Shown: positions 1-7,384 of the stretch, piece by piece
Numbering within the stretch: position 1 is the first letter of the stretch
How the letters are laid out: the number at the start of each line of letters is the position of its first letter
Source of the DNA: a virus
DNA length: 21,782 nucleotides
IMG/VR virus record: IMGVR_UViG_3300011432_000049
Location: 1 to 21,782 of that record
Strand: one strand, 5' to 3'
Notes under the pieces: generated by a model
The model's database searches: none
What the model saw: the letters and a program-made list of their open reading frames with translations, nothing else
Told to the model about the DNA's origin: nothing
Translations under genes and position numbers: made by a program

Positions 1-76
1 GGTTTGTCGCCGGTCAGGCGGGTCCAAACGCCAGTCGCGTGAGTGCGCGACGACACGACACAGGGGAAAGAGGGCC
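1..76 (+). other. Window edge: probable 3' end of an upstream gene
   Basis: Two rightward reading frames are open at the left edge. Frame 3 runs from base 3 to a TGA at 78-80 that overlaps the ATG at 77 (ATGA), the kind of coupling seen between many genes here; its 25 residues are Arg/Gly-rich and its third positions are less GC-rich than those of the sure genes. Frame 1 stops at 40-42 with better codon use. I cannot decide which is the true upstream gene end. A good ribosome binding site (AGGGGAAAGAGG, about 62-73) lies just before 77. Confidence 0.3.
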
Positions 77-304
77 ATGAACGACATCGACAAGGCCATC
101 CAGGGCGCCACCGTCATCAAGTCGGTGGACATCAGCGGGACGTTCGGCCCGACAGGCCGGCCCTTCGTCCTTCAAGTGCCAGTGGACATGGATGAGGCCG
201 AAGCCCTGTCTCTTGCGGGGGCGCTGGCGGCGATGCCGTCCAGGCTCAGGCAGGCGCGTGGCCCGCAGATCGTGGTCCCGAAGCCAGTGTTGGTACGACA
301 GTGA
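77..304 (+). CDS. Hypothetical small protein upstream of terminase
   Basis: This gene encodes 75 residues that I do not recognise. The ATG at 77 has a strong Shine-Dalgarno sequence (AGGGGAAAGAGG) and the stop (TGA, 302-304) overlaps the GTG start of the next gene at 301, so translation is probably coupled to the small terminase gene. The chain has no membrane segment, a short acidic stretch near residue 38 (DMDEAE) and a basic, Pro/Val-rich C-terminus. Small genes at this place in actinobacterial phages often encode HNH-type or packaging helper proteins, but no HNH, zinc or helix-turn-helix motif is visible here. The coding call rests on start signal, codon use and tight junction with terS. 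Confidence 0.7.
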   Translation: MNDIDKAIQGATVIKSVDISGTFGPTGRPFVLQVPVDMDEAEALSLAGALAAMPSRLRQARGPQIVVPKPVLVRQ

Positions 305-750
305 CATCCGGTGGCCCGAGGGTCCGCAGCGGCCCTCCACCAGATCCCAACGCCCTCCGCAGGGAGCGCGACAACGGCACATGGACGACGCTCCCATCCC
401 ATCGTGACGGCCCGACGCCGCTGTGGCCGCTGACCCGCGCGTCGAAGCGCGAGCAGGGGCTATGGGACAGCCTGTGGTCGCTTCCCCAGGCTGTCATGTG
501 GGAGCGGTCCAAACAGCATGGCGAGGTCGCGGTCTACGTCCGCCAGTTCGCCCGCGCCGAAGGGCGTGACGCCTCGGCGGCCGACAGGACGCTCCTGCTG
601 CGGATGATGGAAGCCCTCGGGCTGTCCCAGCCCGGACTCGCCCGCAACCGCTGGCGCATCGAGGATGAGCAGGCCGCGCCACGTCAGCGGGTCGCTGTCG
701 GCGGTGCCTCGGTGAGAGACCGCTTCAGGGTCGTGGATGGAACCGGGTAA
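301..750 (+). CDS. terS: Terminase small subunit (probable)
   Basis: The 149-residue product matches, in length, order and general sequence character, the small terminase subunits of actinobacterial siphophages. The N-terminus is basic and Pro-rich (RSGPPPDPNALRRERD, about residues 9-24), followed by a segment rich in Trp and Leu (WPLTRASKREQGLWDSLWS) and a helical part around residues 90-120 ending in the NRWRIE motif. TerS binds phage DNA at the packaging site and hands it to the large subunit. The start is GTG at 301, overlapping the preceding stop; the 3' end overlaps terL by 14 bases in another frame, so the pair is co-translated. The family assignment is from memory of related sequences; DNA binding itself is inferred. 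Confidence 0.75.
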   Translation: MTSGGPRVRSGPPPDPNALRRERDNGTWTTLPSHRDGPTPLWPLTRASKREQGLWDSLWSLPQAVMWERSKQHGEVAVYVRQFARAEGRDASAADRTLLLRMMEALGLSQPGLARNRWRIEDEQAAPRQRVAVGGASVRDRFRVVDGTG

Positions 751-2371
751 GCCCCTGTGGGTCGCCCTGGCGTGGATCGAGGCCCACTGCGTCGTCCCTG
801 ACGGCTTCAAGCGTGGCGAGCCCTTCAAGCTCTACGCCTACCAGGGCGCTTACCTCCGAGACTTCTACGCCGTCCGCGAGGATGCCGTCTGGAAGCCCGA
901 GAGCCCGGACCTCGCGACCGCGTTCGTGTACCGCCGTGGCATCCTCGTCGGGCCGCAGAAGGTCGGCAAGAACCCGCTCATCGCTGCCCAGGTGACGCTC
1001 GAGGGCGTCGGGCCGGCGCTGTTCGCCGGTTGGGCTGGTACGGACGAGGGCTATGTCTGCGCCGAGCACGGCTGCCGGTGCGGCTTCGAGTATCACTATG
1101 AGCCCGGTGAGCCGAAGGGCATGGCCTGGCCCACGCCACTCATCCAGATCACGGCCTTCTCGGAGGAGTCGACCGAGAACACCTACGACGCCCTCCGGCC
1201 GATGATCGAACTCGGGCCTCTCGCGGACGTCATCCCGAAGACGGGCGAGGAGTTCATCCGCCTGCCGGGTGGTGGACGCATCGACACCGTCACATCATCA
1301 GCCCAGTCTCGTCTCGGCCAGCGCGTCACCTTCGTTCCCCAGGACGAGGTAGGCATCTGGACGCCGACGAACAAGATGACGAGGGTGGCCGACACCCAGT
1401 ACCGTGGCCTCGCGGGCATGGGCGGGCGGGCCAGCCTCACCACCAACGCCTGGGATCCCGCCGAGGGCAGCGTCGCGCAGCGCGAGTACGAGTCGGCGGC
1501 CACCGACATCGCCCGCCACTTCGCCCAGCCGCCCCGCACGCTCTCATACGGCAACAAGGCCGAGCGGCGCAAGATCCACCGCACCGTCTATCCACCCGAT
1601 GTCCTCAAAGAGAACAACGGCCACATCGACCTCGACTCCATCGAGGCGGAGGCCGCGGACCTCGTGGAGAAGGACGCCGCCCAGGCGGAGCGTTTCTACG
1701 GCAACCGGCTCGTGGCTGGTGCCGGCGCAGCGGTGGACGCGGCTGTGTGGGAAGACCTGTCGCGTCGGACTGGCGTGAGCCCCGGCGCCTACATCGGCAT
1801 CGGCTTCGATGGCAGCTTCAGCCAGGACAGCACGGCCCTCATCGGCTGCACGCCCGAAGGTCATTCGTTCGTCCTGGGCATCTGGGAACGCCCACCAGGC
1901 GCCCCTTCGGGCTGGCGCATCCCCCGCCTTGCCGTGGCGGCGGCGGTCGAGGAGGCGTTCAGCAAGTACCGCGTCGGGCGGATGCTCTGCGACCCATGGA
2001 AGTGGGAGACGGAACTTGAGATGTGGGCCGAGAAGCACGGCGAGGAGGTCGTCCTGGCCTTCAACACGAACCAGACCACCCGCCACGCGGCGGCGCTGTC
2101 CCGGTGGCTCACCGGCATCTCCGAGAGCACCCACACTCATGACGGCGATGACCGACTCCGCGATCACGTCCTGGCCGCCCATCTCAAGAAGGTCCGCCCG
2201 ACCCAGACCGAGGACGGCCGGACCCTGTACGTCCTCGCCAAAGGTGACGACGGTCGCAAGATCGACGCCGCGGTCGCCGATGTCCTCGCCTACGAAGCGG
2301 CGATGACCATGCCGCCCGCCCCTCCGCCGTTCGTCTCGGTCTACGAGACGAGGGGTGTCCTCAGCGTGTGA
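737..2371 (+). CDS. terL: Terminase large subunit (ATPase and nuclease)
   Basis: This 544-residue protein is the packaging motor of the phage. The ATPase domain has a deviant Walker A motif GPQKVGKN at residues 72-79 and a Walker B motif FVPQDE ending at D203-E204. A Cys/His-rich patch (CAEHGCRC, 108-115) lies between them, a usual element of this actinophage-type TerL family as I recall it. The C-terminal RNase H-like nuclease shows the expected acidic residues: D358 in GFDGS, D419 in MLCDPWKW, and D510/D515 in KIDAAVAD. The ATG at 737 starts right at the family's usual N-terminus (WIE...GEPFKLYAYQ), which supports this start. It translocates DNA into the prohead through the portal and cuts the concatemer. 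Length and motif spacing look intact. Confidence 0.95.
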   Translation: MEPGKPLWVALAWIEAHCVVPDGFKRGEPFKLYAYQGAYLRDFYAVREDAVWKPESPDLATAFVYRRGILVGPQKVGKNPLIAAQVTLEGVGPALFAGWAGTDEGYVCAEHGCRCGFEYHYEPGEPKGMAWPTPLIQITAFSEESTENTYDALRPMIELGPLADVIPKTGEEFIRLPGGGRIDTVTSSAQSRLGQRVTFVPQDEVGIWTPTNKMTRVADTQYRGLAGMGGRASLTTNAWDPAEGSVAQREYESAATDIARHFAQPPRTLSYGNKAERRKIHRTVYPPDVLKENNGHIDLDSIEAEAADLVEKDAAQAERFYGNRLVAGAGAAVDAAVWEDLSRRTGVSPGAYIGIGFDGSFSQDSTALIGCTPEGHSFVLGIWERPPGAPSGWRIPRLAVAAAVEEAFSKYRVGRMLCDPWKWETELEMWAEKHGEEVVLAFNTNQTTRHAAALSRWLTGISESTHTHDGDDRLRDHVLAAHLKKVRPTQTEDGRTLYVLAKGDDGRKIDAAVADVLAYEAAMTMPPAPPPFVSVYETRGVLSV

Positions 2372-2377
2372 CCCTTA

Positions 2378-2587
2378 TCAGAGGGTGGGGTCCAGCCGCA
2401 CCCTGTAGTCAGAGGACGGCCATAGGCGCCCGTCGCGTTCTTCGCATCGAACGATGAGTCGTGCGCGGTATCGGCGTCCAGCGAGGATGACCGTCGCGCC
2501 GTGCGGGATGGTGGGCGACCCGTCCGAATAGGTGGCGATGGGGAACTCCGGGGGTCTTACCTTCGATGGATCGACGCTCACTCGCAC
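2378..2587 (-). CDS. Probable leftward hypothetical gene between terL and portal
   Basis: A 69-residue reading frame on the minus strand fills the gap between terL and the next rightward gene. It starts with GTG at 2587 (or GTG at 2581, which has a better spaced GGGGAG ribosome site upstream) and ends with a double stop TGATAA, six bases past the terL stop on the facing strand. Third codon positions are as GC-rich as in the sure genes and the sequence is not an Arg/Pro-rich shadow: it reads like a small beta-rich domain (ATVILAGRRYRARLIVR). I do not recognise the family. No clear promoter is seen. It would be the only leftward gene in the structural region. The alternative is that 2372-2635 is non-coding. 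Confidence 0.45.
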   Translation of the reverse strand: MRVSVDPSKVRPPEFPIATYSDGSPTIPHGATVILAGRRYRARLIVRCEERDGRLWPSSDYRVRLDPTL

Positions 2588-2635
2588 TCCCCTGACTACG
2601 CAACTGTCTCGCCATCCTACTACTCAGGAGACCAC

Positions 2636-2827
2636 ATGCGACGCATCGCTACCGCTCTGCGCGCCCTAGTCCAAGACACGATCGGGCTCGAGGGCGCGTT
2701 CACCGTCGCCGGTCTCGTCGGCCTCGCCTTCGTGGCGTGGACGCTCTATTGGCTGGCTGGCGTCGCGGTCGTGTCCGTCATGTGCCTCGTCATCGGGATC
2801 GCCCTCGCCAAGCCAGCCCCGAGGTAA
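2636..2827 (+). CDS. Small membrane protein, two predicted transmembrane helices
   Basis: The 63-residue product starts with a basic, amphipathic segment (MRRIATALRAL) and then has about 38 nearly uninterrupted hydrophobic residues (about 20-57), enough for two membrane helices joined by a tight turn, and a short basic tail (KPAPR). I chose the ATG at 2636 because an excellent ribosome site (CAGGAG, 2625-2630) precedes it; the frame is open back to 2501 but that extension has no start signal and lies opposite the leftward gene. It is the only obvious integral membrane protein in the window. Its stop is three bases before the portal start. Function is unknown: a holin-like or superinfection-exclusion role is possible, but position alone cannot tell. 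Confidence 0.7.
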   Translation: MRRIATALRALVQDTIGLEGAFTVAGLVGLAFVAWTLYWLAGVAVVSVMCLVIGIALAKPAPR

Positions 2828-2830
2828 GCG

Positions 2831-4030
2831 ATGGGACTCTTCGCTACTCGCTGGTCTGAACGGAAGGGGGTCGGTTATCCAGCCATCGGCTGGCAGCCGA
2901 CGACGAACTGGAACCGGGTCACGACCACGGGCCAGTACATCTCCGAGGACAAAGCCAACACGGTCGCGGCGTGGTACGCCGGCATCCGGCGCATCGCGCA
3001 GGACGTGTCGACGCTGCCGCTGATCGTGTACCGGCGTGTCGGGCGCTCCAAGCACCGCGCCATGGACCACCCGCTGTACCGGGTGCTGCACGACTCCCCG
3101 AACCCGGAGATGACATCGGTCGTCTTCCGCGAGACGCTACAGGCGCACGTGCTGGCCTGGGGCAACGGCTACGCCGAGAAGGAACTAGACCGGGGCAACC
3201 GGGTCAAGTACCTGTGGCCGATGCGCCCGGACCGGATGACGGTCGGCTACGACCAGAACGGCAAGCGGGTCTATGACTACGTCATGAAGCCCGGAGCCGC
3301 CCCGACCAGGCTGTCGGCCGAGCGCGTGTTCCACATCCCCGGCCTCGGCTTCGACGGGCTCGTCGGCTACTCGCTCCTGACGCTGGCTCGCGAGACGCTG
3401 GCCGGCATCCTCGGGCTGCGTGAGTACGACAACCGGGTGCTCGCCAACGATGCACGTCCAGGCGTCATCCTGACGCACCCCGAGACGCTGTCGCAGCTTG
3501 CGCGCGAGAACATCGAGAAGTCCTGGGAGGACAGGCACGGCGGCTTCTCGAAAGCCGGCCGCATGGCGCTGCTCGAGGAGGGCATGACCGTCACCGCGCT
3601 CACCCTGCCGCGCGATGACATGCTGTTCATCGAGGACGCCAAGTGGCAAGTCGCCGAGATCGCGCGCTGGATCGGGATCGCGCCGCACAAGATCGGCGAC
3701 CTTGAACGGGCGACGTTCTCGAACATCGAGGAACAGAACATCGACCACGTCTCCTCGACCATCCAGCCATGGTGCACGCGCTGGGAGCAGCAGATCAACA
3801 AGGATCTCCTGACCGAGCCCGATGTCTTCGCCGAGCATCTGATGGATGCGGCCCTTCGCGGCAAGACGCTAGAGCGCTACCAGGCGAACGCCCTCGCTGT
3901 CGACAAGCTCGCCCTCACGCCGAATGAGTGGCGTGAGCGCGAGAACCAGAACCCGGTCCCGTGGGGTGATGAGCCTGTCCGTGGGCCGAACAACACCGCA
4001 CCCGAGCCGGTGCCAGCGCAGGAGGTCTGA
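2831..4030 (+). CDS. Portal protein (HK97/SPP1-type, phage_portal family)
   Basis: This 399-residue protein forms the dodecameric ring at the special head vertex through which DNA enters and to which the tail joins. It shows typical marks of the HK97-type portal family: HPLYRVLHDSPN (80-91), the WGNGYAEKE motif starting at W110, LWPMRPDRM (128-136), and the segment after residue 270 with IARWIGIAPHKIGDLERATFSNIE... that precedes the long C-terminal helices. The C-terminus is Pro/Glu-rich and probably disordered. The ATG at 2831 sits in the junction TAAGCGATG, three bases after the previous stop, with GAGG upstream. It overlaps the protease gene by one base. Length is typical for the family and no damage is seen. 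Confidence 0.95.
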   Translation: MGLFATRWSERKGVGYPAIGWQPTTNWNRVTTTGQYISEDKANTVAAWYAGIRRIAQDVSTLPLIVYRRVGRSKHRAMDHPLYRVLHDSPNPEMTSVVFRETLQAHVLAWGNGYAEKELDRGNRVKYLWPMRPDRMTVGYDQNGKRVYDYVMKPGAAPTRLSAERVFHIPGLGFDGLVGYSLLTLARETLAGILGLREYDNRVLANDARPGVILTHPETLSQLARENIEKSWEDRHGGFSKAGRMALLEEGMTVTALTLPRDDMLFIEDAKWQVAEIARWIGIAPHKIGDLERATFSNIEEQNIDHVSSTIQPWCTRWEQQINKDLLTEPDVFAEHLMDAALRGKTLERYQANALAVDKLALTPNEWRERENQNPVPWGDEPVRGPNNTAPEPVPAQEV

Positions 4031-4776
4031 TGGACCGCAAGCTATTCGCTCCGGGCGGCGTGAAGCTCGACGACCAGGGCCACATCCTGGCTGCGTTCGC
4101 GCAACTGAACAAGATCGACAGCGACGGCCACGTCACACGGGCCGGCGCCTTCCCCCAGAAGTCGGTCCCGATGTCCGCCTACGGCCACACCTCCTGGGAC
4201 GGAGCCCTGCCTGTCGGCAAGGGTGACATCTTCGAGGACGGGGGATGGGCGGTCTTCGAGGGCGACTTCTTCATGGGCACGACCCACGGCCATGACGCCT
4301 ACGTCACGGTCAAGGAACTGGGCGAACTCGCCGAGTACAGCTACGGCTACGTCATCCTCGGCTCCGAGCGGGGCCAGCACGAAGGCAAGCCAGTCACCTT
4401 CCTCGACTCCCTCGACGTGTTCGAGGTGTCCCCTGTCCTCAAGGGTGCCGGCGTCGGTACCCACACCATCGCGATCAAGAGCGACGCGCCGGGTACAGGC
4501 GCGCCGTATGCCGAGCATCTGTCCTGGTACGTGGGCGGTCTCTCGGCGCTCCTCGAGCGGACGCAGGACCGCAAGGCGTTCCGTGAGGCCGAGGGTCGGA
4601 CCCTCAGCCAGAACGACACCGCCCTGCTGACGGAGTTGCTTGCGACTCTGCCCGCGCACGCTGAGGCCATCAAGGCGCTCCTCGCCCAGCCCGTCGACCC
4701 CGCGGTCGTCGAGCGTGCGCGGACGAGCCTGATGGTGGAGATCGAACGGGCTAGGAGCCTGGGCGTCCCCGTCTGA
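4030..4776 (+). CDS. Prohead maturation protease (HK97 gp4-type, peptidase U35/S78)
   Basis: The 248-residue product is the serine protease that trims the scaffold part of the capsid protein during head maturation. By the family pattern (His and Ser about 50 residues apart, acid about 30 further), the likely catalytic residues are H53 in AYGHTSW, S104 in AEYSYGY and E132 in VFEVSPV. The N-terminal 150 residues hold the protease fold; the rest is helical and acidic and may act as its assembly domain. The start (TGATGG) overlaps the portal stop by one base. The gene lies in the standard order portal, protease, capsid. A hairpin at 4804-4822 separates it from the capsid gene. Confidence 0.93.
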   Translation: MDRKLFAPGGVKLDDQGHILAAFAQLNKIDSDGHVTRAGAFPQKSVPMSAYGHTSWDGALPVGKGDIFEDGGWAVFEGDFFMGTTHGHDAYVTVKELGELAEYSYGYVILGSERGQHEGKPVTFLDSLDVFEVSPVLKGAGVGTHTIAIKSDAPGTGAPYAEHLSWYVGGLSALLERTQDRKAFREAEGRTLSQNDTALLTELLATLPAHAEAIKALLAQPVDPAVVERARTSLMVEIERARSLGVPV

Positions 4777-4803
4777 CGCCACCCCACTCACGCAACCCCT
4801 AGG

Positions 4804-4830
4804 CCCCCGGAAACACCGGGGGTCTTCTCA
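4804..4830 (+). terminator. Hairpin between protease and capsid genes (possible weak terminator)
   Basis: CCCCCGG (4804-4810) and CCGGGGG (4816-4822) form a perfect 7-bp GC stem with an AAACA loop, followed by TCTTCTC, a pyrimidine-rich but not T-only tail. It may act as a partial terminator or as a 5' stabilising element for the highly expressed capsid message. The capsid ribosome site (GGAGA, 4833-4837) lies just downstream. Confidence 0.55.
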
Positions 4831-4844
4831 TCGGAGATACCCCC

Positions 4845-6065
4845 ATGCCTACCGCAGCCGAGCTTCGTGCTGATCTGGACACGAAGCGCGCTGGTGCAGC
4901 GGCGTTCCTTGATGCGTTCAAGAGCGCTGACGGCCAGTACGACATGCCGACGTCCAAGGTCGGTGAGTATCGCAAGCGCAACGACGAGATCACCGATGTC
5001 GCTCGTCAGTGGGAAGCCGCTGTCGAGTCCGAGAAGGCTGATGCCGTCGAGGCGATCAAGTCCGAGTCGCAGGGTCGCATCATCCCCGGCGAGGTCAAGG
5101 ACAGCGCGCCTGCGCGCATCGAGACGAAGGCCCAACTGGACGCCTCTTTCAAGGGCGCGTTCCAGAAGTACGGAAAGGCCATCGCCGACTACCAACTCGA
5201 CGACCCGCCCATCCGCTTCAACATCCCGGCCGACCTCAAGACGGTCGTGACCATCGGGACGAGCTACGTCACGCAGCCGTCGCACGTCGGACAGGTCGAG
5301 TCAGCCCTGTACTTCGGGGATGCCGAGCCATTCTTCCCGCATGGCACCGTCGACTCAGCGTCGGTCGTGGGTTACATCCAGACGACCGATACCGACAATG
5401 CCGCCTTCGTGGCGGAGGTCAACGCCGCGACCGACTCCGCGTTCGTGTGGACGCCCGTGACCGATGAGGTCGAGGACGTGCAGACATGGATCCCCGCGTC
5501 ACGCAACCTGCTCTCTGACGAGTCGCAGATGCAGTCGACGATCACAGGGATGCTCGCCAAGCGTCTCCAGAAGGTGGTCAGCAACAAGATCCTCAATGGC
5601 TCGGGCACGACCCCGATCATCTGGGGCGTCTTCATCCGGACCGGCTTCCAGACCCAGGCGAAGGGCGCCGATCCGACGTTCGACGCTATCCACAAGGCCA
5701 TGACGAAGGTCCGCGTCACTGGTGACGCCGAACCGAACCTCGCGGTCTTCCATCCCAACGACTGGGAGGAGATCCGCCTGACCCGCACCGTCGATGGCGT
5801 GTACATCCTGGGCAACCCGACAGAGGCCGGCCCGATGCGTATCTGGGGCCTCCCGGTCATCACCTCCACGGGCATGACCGAGGGCACGGGTGGCGTCGTG
5901 GACACTTCGTACACGACCATCTTCGAGAACGGTGGCCTCACGGTCGAGGTCTCGACCGAGCACAGCACGTACTTCACCGAGCGCAAGATGGCGATCTCGC
6001 TGGTCCGCCGCCTAGCGGCGTTCCACTACCGGCCGTCCGCTGCTGCGACGATCACGGGTATCTAA
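4845..6065 (+). CDS. Major capsid protein, HK97 fold, with N-terminal scaffold domain
   Basis: The 406-residue protein builds the icosahedral shell. Residues 1 to about 100 are charged and helical (KRAGAAAFLDAFKSADG and following), like the delta/scaffold domain of HK97-type capsid proteins that the upstream protease removes. The rest shows the phage_capsid pattern: an extended N-arm/E-loop region, then DVQTWIPASRNLLSDESQ, a spine-helix segment (QSTITGMLAKRLQKVVSNKIL) with NGSGTTP after it, and a C-terminal MRIWGLPVITSTGM... with FTERKMAISLVRR. The ATG at 4845 has a GGAGA site 7 bases upstream. The exact cleavage point and any covalent cross-link residues cannot be read with certainty. Confidence 0.93.
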   Translation: MPTAAELRADLDTKRAGAAAFLDAFKSADGQYDMPTSKVGEYRKRNDEITDVARQWEAAVESEKADAVEAIKSESQGRIIPGEVKDSAPARIETKAQLDASFKGAFQKYGKAIADYQLDDPPIRFNIPADLKTVVTIGTSYVTQPSHVGQVESALYFGDAEPFFPHGTVDSASVVGYIQTTDTDNAAFVAEVNAATDSAFVWTPVTDEVEDVQTWIPASRNLLSDESQMQSTITGMLAKRLQKVVSNKILNGSGTTPIIWGVFIRTGFQTQAKGADPTFDAIHKAMTKVRVTGDAEPNLAVFHPNDWEEIRLTRTVDGVYILGNPTEAGPMRIWGLPVITSTGMTEGTGGVVDTSYTTIFENGGLTVEVSTEHSTYFTERKMAISLVRRLAAFHYRPSAAATITGI

Positions 6066-6068
6066 GCC

Positions 6069-6572
6069 ATGCCCGTCATCAGCGGAGGGGTCGTCCAAGG
6101 CCCCGGTCGCATCCTCCAGCAAACCATCAGGTTCACCGAGGCGGCGGGCAACAACGCGGCCGGCACGTACAACGGGTCGGTCACGATCCCCGCCTATGCG
6201 CTGATCCTCGACATCATCATCTACGGCCAGGCCCTCTGGAATAGCTCTGGTGCTGCCGGCCTCATCGTCGGCGATACCCAGGGTTCGGGGTCGCCTGACC
6301 CTGACGGCCTGGTCGCGACCGTCGACCTCAAGGCCACCGACCTCCTGGCGGCCGAGGGCATCTCGCTCTCGGGCGGCACGGGGCTGGCTGGCGGCAAGGT
6401 CGGCGCTGACATCGCCAACTCGCAGTTCAACCGCCGACGCCTCACCGTCGAGCGGATCATCACGGGCACGGTGACGATGGCCGCAGCCAGCGGGACGACC
6501 GGTGTGACCGACCTGACGGTCATCTACACCGACCCCACCACCGTCATCGCCGCCACGTTCACGGCTTCGTAA
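6069..6572 (+). CDS. Putative head-associated structural protein
   Basis: This 167-residue product follows the capsid gene at once, starting in the junction TAAGCCATG three bases after its stop. It is rich in Gly, Ala, Thr and Val with alternating beta-type stretches (TYNGSVTIPAYALILDIIIYG; ATVDLKATDLLAAEG; RRRLTVERIITGTVTM), which suggests an all-beta virion protein. Proteins of this look recur beside capsid genes in uncultured tailed phages, usually unnamed. A capsid decoration or surface role is inferred from position and composition only. No signal peptide or membrane segment is present and no catalytic motif is seen. There is no convincing ribosome site, so it is probably translated by reinitiation after the capsid protein. 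Confidence 0.75.
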   Translation: MPVISGGVVQGPGRILQQTIRFTEAAGNNAAGTYNGSVTIPAYALILDIIIYGQALWNSSGAAGLIVGDTQGSGSPDPDGLVATVDLKATDLLAAEGISLSGGTGLAGGKVGADIANSQFNRRRLTVERIITGTVTMAAASGTTGVTDLTVIYTDPTTVIAATFTAS

Positions 6573-6575
6573 GCG

Positions 6576-6785
6576 ATGACGGTCTATGTGACCGCCGATT
6601 GGTCTCGGGTCGTCCCCATGGACGACCCCGAGGCCGCATTCGGCGTGGACGAGAGCGACATCGACAGCCGAGGGCTCCGACCCCAGGTCGAGGCCCTTCG
6701 GAACCCCGTGCCCGAGCCTGTACCAGAGGCGAAGGAAGCTCCGACCCCGCCCAACAAGTCGGCCAGTCGGCCGGCCACCAAGTAG
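6576..6785 (+). CDS. Small acidic/proline-rich protein of the head module
   Basis: The product has 69 residues: a short ordered start (MTVYVTADWSRVVP), an acidic middle (about residues 16-30, DDPEAAFGVDESDID) and a Pro/Glu/Lys-rich C-terminus that is surely disordered (PVPEPVPEAKEAPTPP). It begins at the junction TAAGCGATG three bases after the previous stop, without a good ribosome site. Small proteins of this composition are frequent in head and neck regions; a similar Pro/Glu-rich one occurs here at 9695-9946, though the two do not look homologous. Function unknown; a linker or assembly helper is possible. Confidence 0.7.
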   Translation: MTVYVTADWSRVVPMDDPEAAFGVDESDIDSRGLRPQVEALRNPVPEPVPEAKEAPTPPNKSASRPATK

Positions 6786-6794
6786 GAGCCCACG

Positions 6795-7382
6795 ATGGCC
6801 TACCCGATCGCGGCATACGACGCGCTGCCGCTCTACAACATGGCGCGTCAGGGCAAGATCTTCACCGGCAACATCGCTGCTGCCGGTGTGGTGCTGCCCA
6901 TCTATTCCAACAACACGCAGCAGTGCGGTCTCTGGAACCCGGCCGGGTCGGGTAAGGACCTGATCCTGCTCCGGGTCTCGATGACCTACGTCGATACGAC
7001 CGGTGCTGCTGGTGGCTACGTCATCAGCCAGCTTACGGGCCTCGGCTCGGCGGTCGCCACCGGCACGAGCATCACAGCCTTCACGGAGACGACCCCTGTC
7101 TCCGACTACCCCGGTGGTGGGTTCACCTCCGTCGCCAAGTTCGGCCAGGGCGCGACCCTGACCATCGTCGGCGCGTCGGCCACCATCAAGCGCAACCTCG
7201 GCCTCAACCAGCTAGTCACCACGGCCGCCGATGCGACCACGGTGCCGTGGAAGACCGACTTTCAGTTCGACGGCGATGTCGTCGTCCCGGCTGGTACGGC
7301 CATCTTCCTCGCTGGCAATATCGCGACCCTCTCCAAGTGGTCCGGGTCTCTGACCTGGGCTGAGGTCACGGTCGGCTCGTAG
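6795..7382 (+). CDS. Putative beta-sandwich virion protein
   Basis: This 195-residue protein belongs to a type seen repeatedly near capsid or fibre genes of environmental phages, with the marks [20 protein letters not shown] (about residues 46-65), a Gly/Thr-rich middle, RNLGLNQL, and a closing [15 protein letters not shown]. The pattern of amphipathic strands predicts a compact beta-sandwich. I infer a decoration or fibre-anchor role because it lies between the capsid and the collagen-like fibre genes. The ATG at 6795 has an AGGAG site that overlaps the preceding stop codon. The stop is two bases before the next ATG. No enzyme motif or membrane segment is seen. Confidence 0.78.
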   Translation: MAYPIAAYDALPLYNMARQGKIFTGNIAAAGVVLPIYSNNTQQCGLWNPAGSGKDLILLRVSMTYVDTTGAAGGYVISQLTGLGSAVATGTSITAFTETTPVSDYPGGGFTSVAKFGQGATLTIVGASATIKRNLGLNQLVTTAADATTVPWKTDFQFDGDVVVPAGTAIFLAGNIATLSKWSGSLTWAEVTVGS

Positions 7383-7384
7383 CC

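Noticed and set aside
2371-2386. ACCCT...AGGGT hairpin between terL and the leftward gene as a bidirectional terminator
   Set aside because: The stem has only five pairs and no T-run on either side.
2501-2635. N-terminal extension of the small membrane protein
   Set aside because: The frame is open back to 2501 but the extension has no start signal, while CAGGAG precedes the ATG at 2636.
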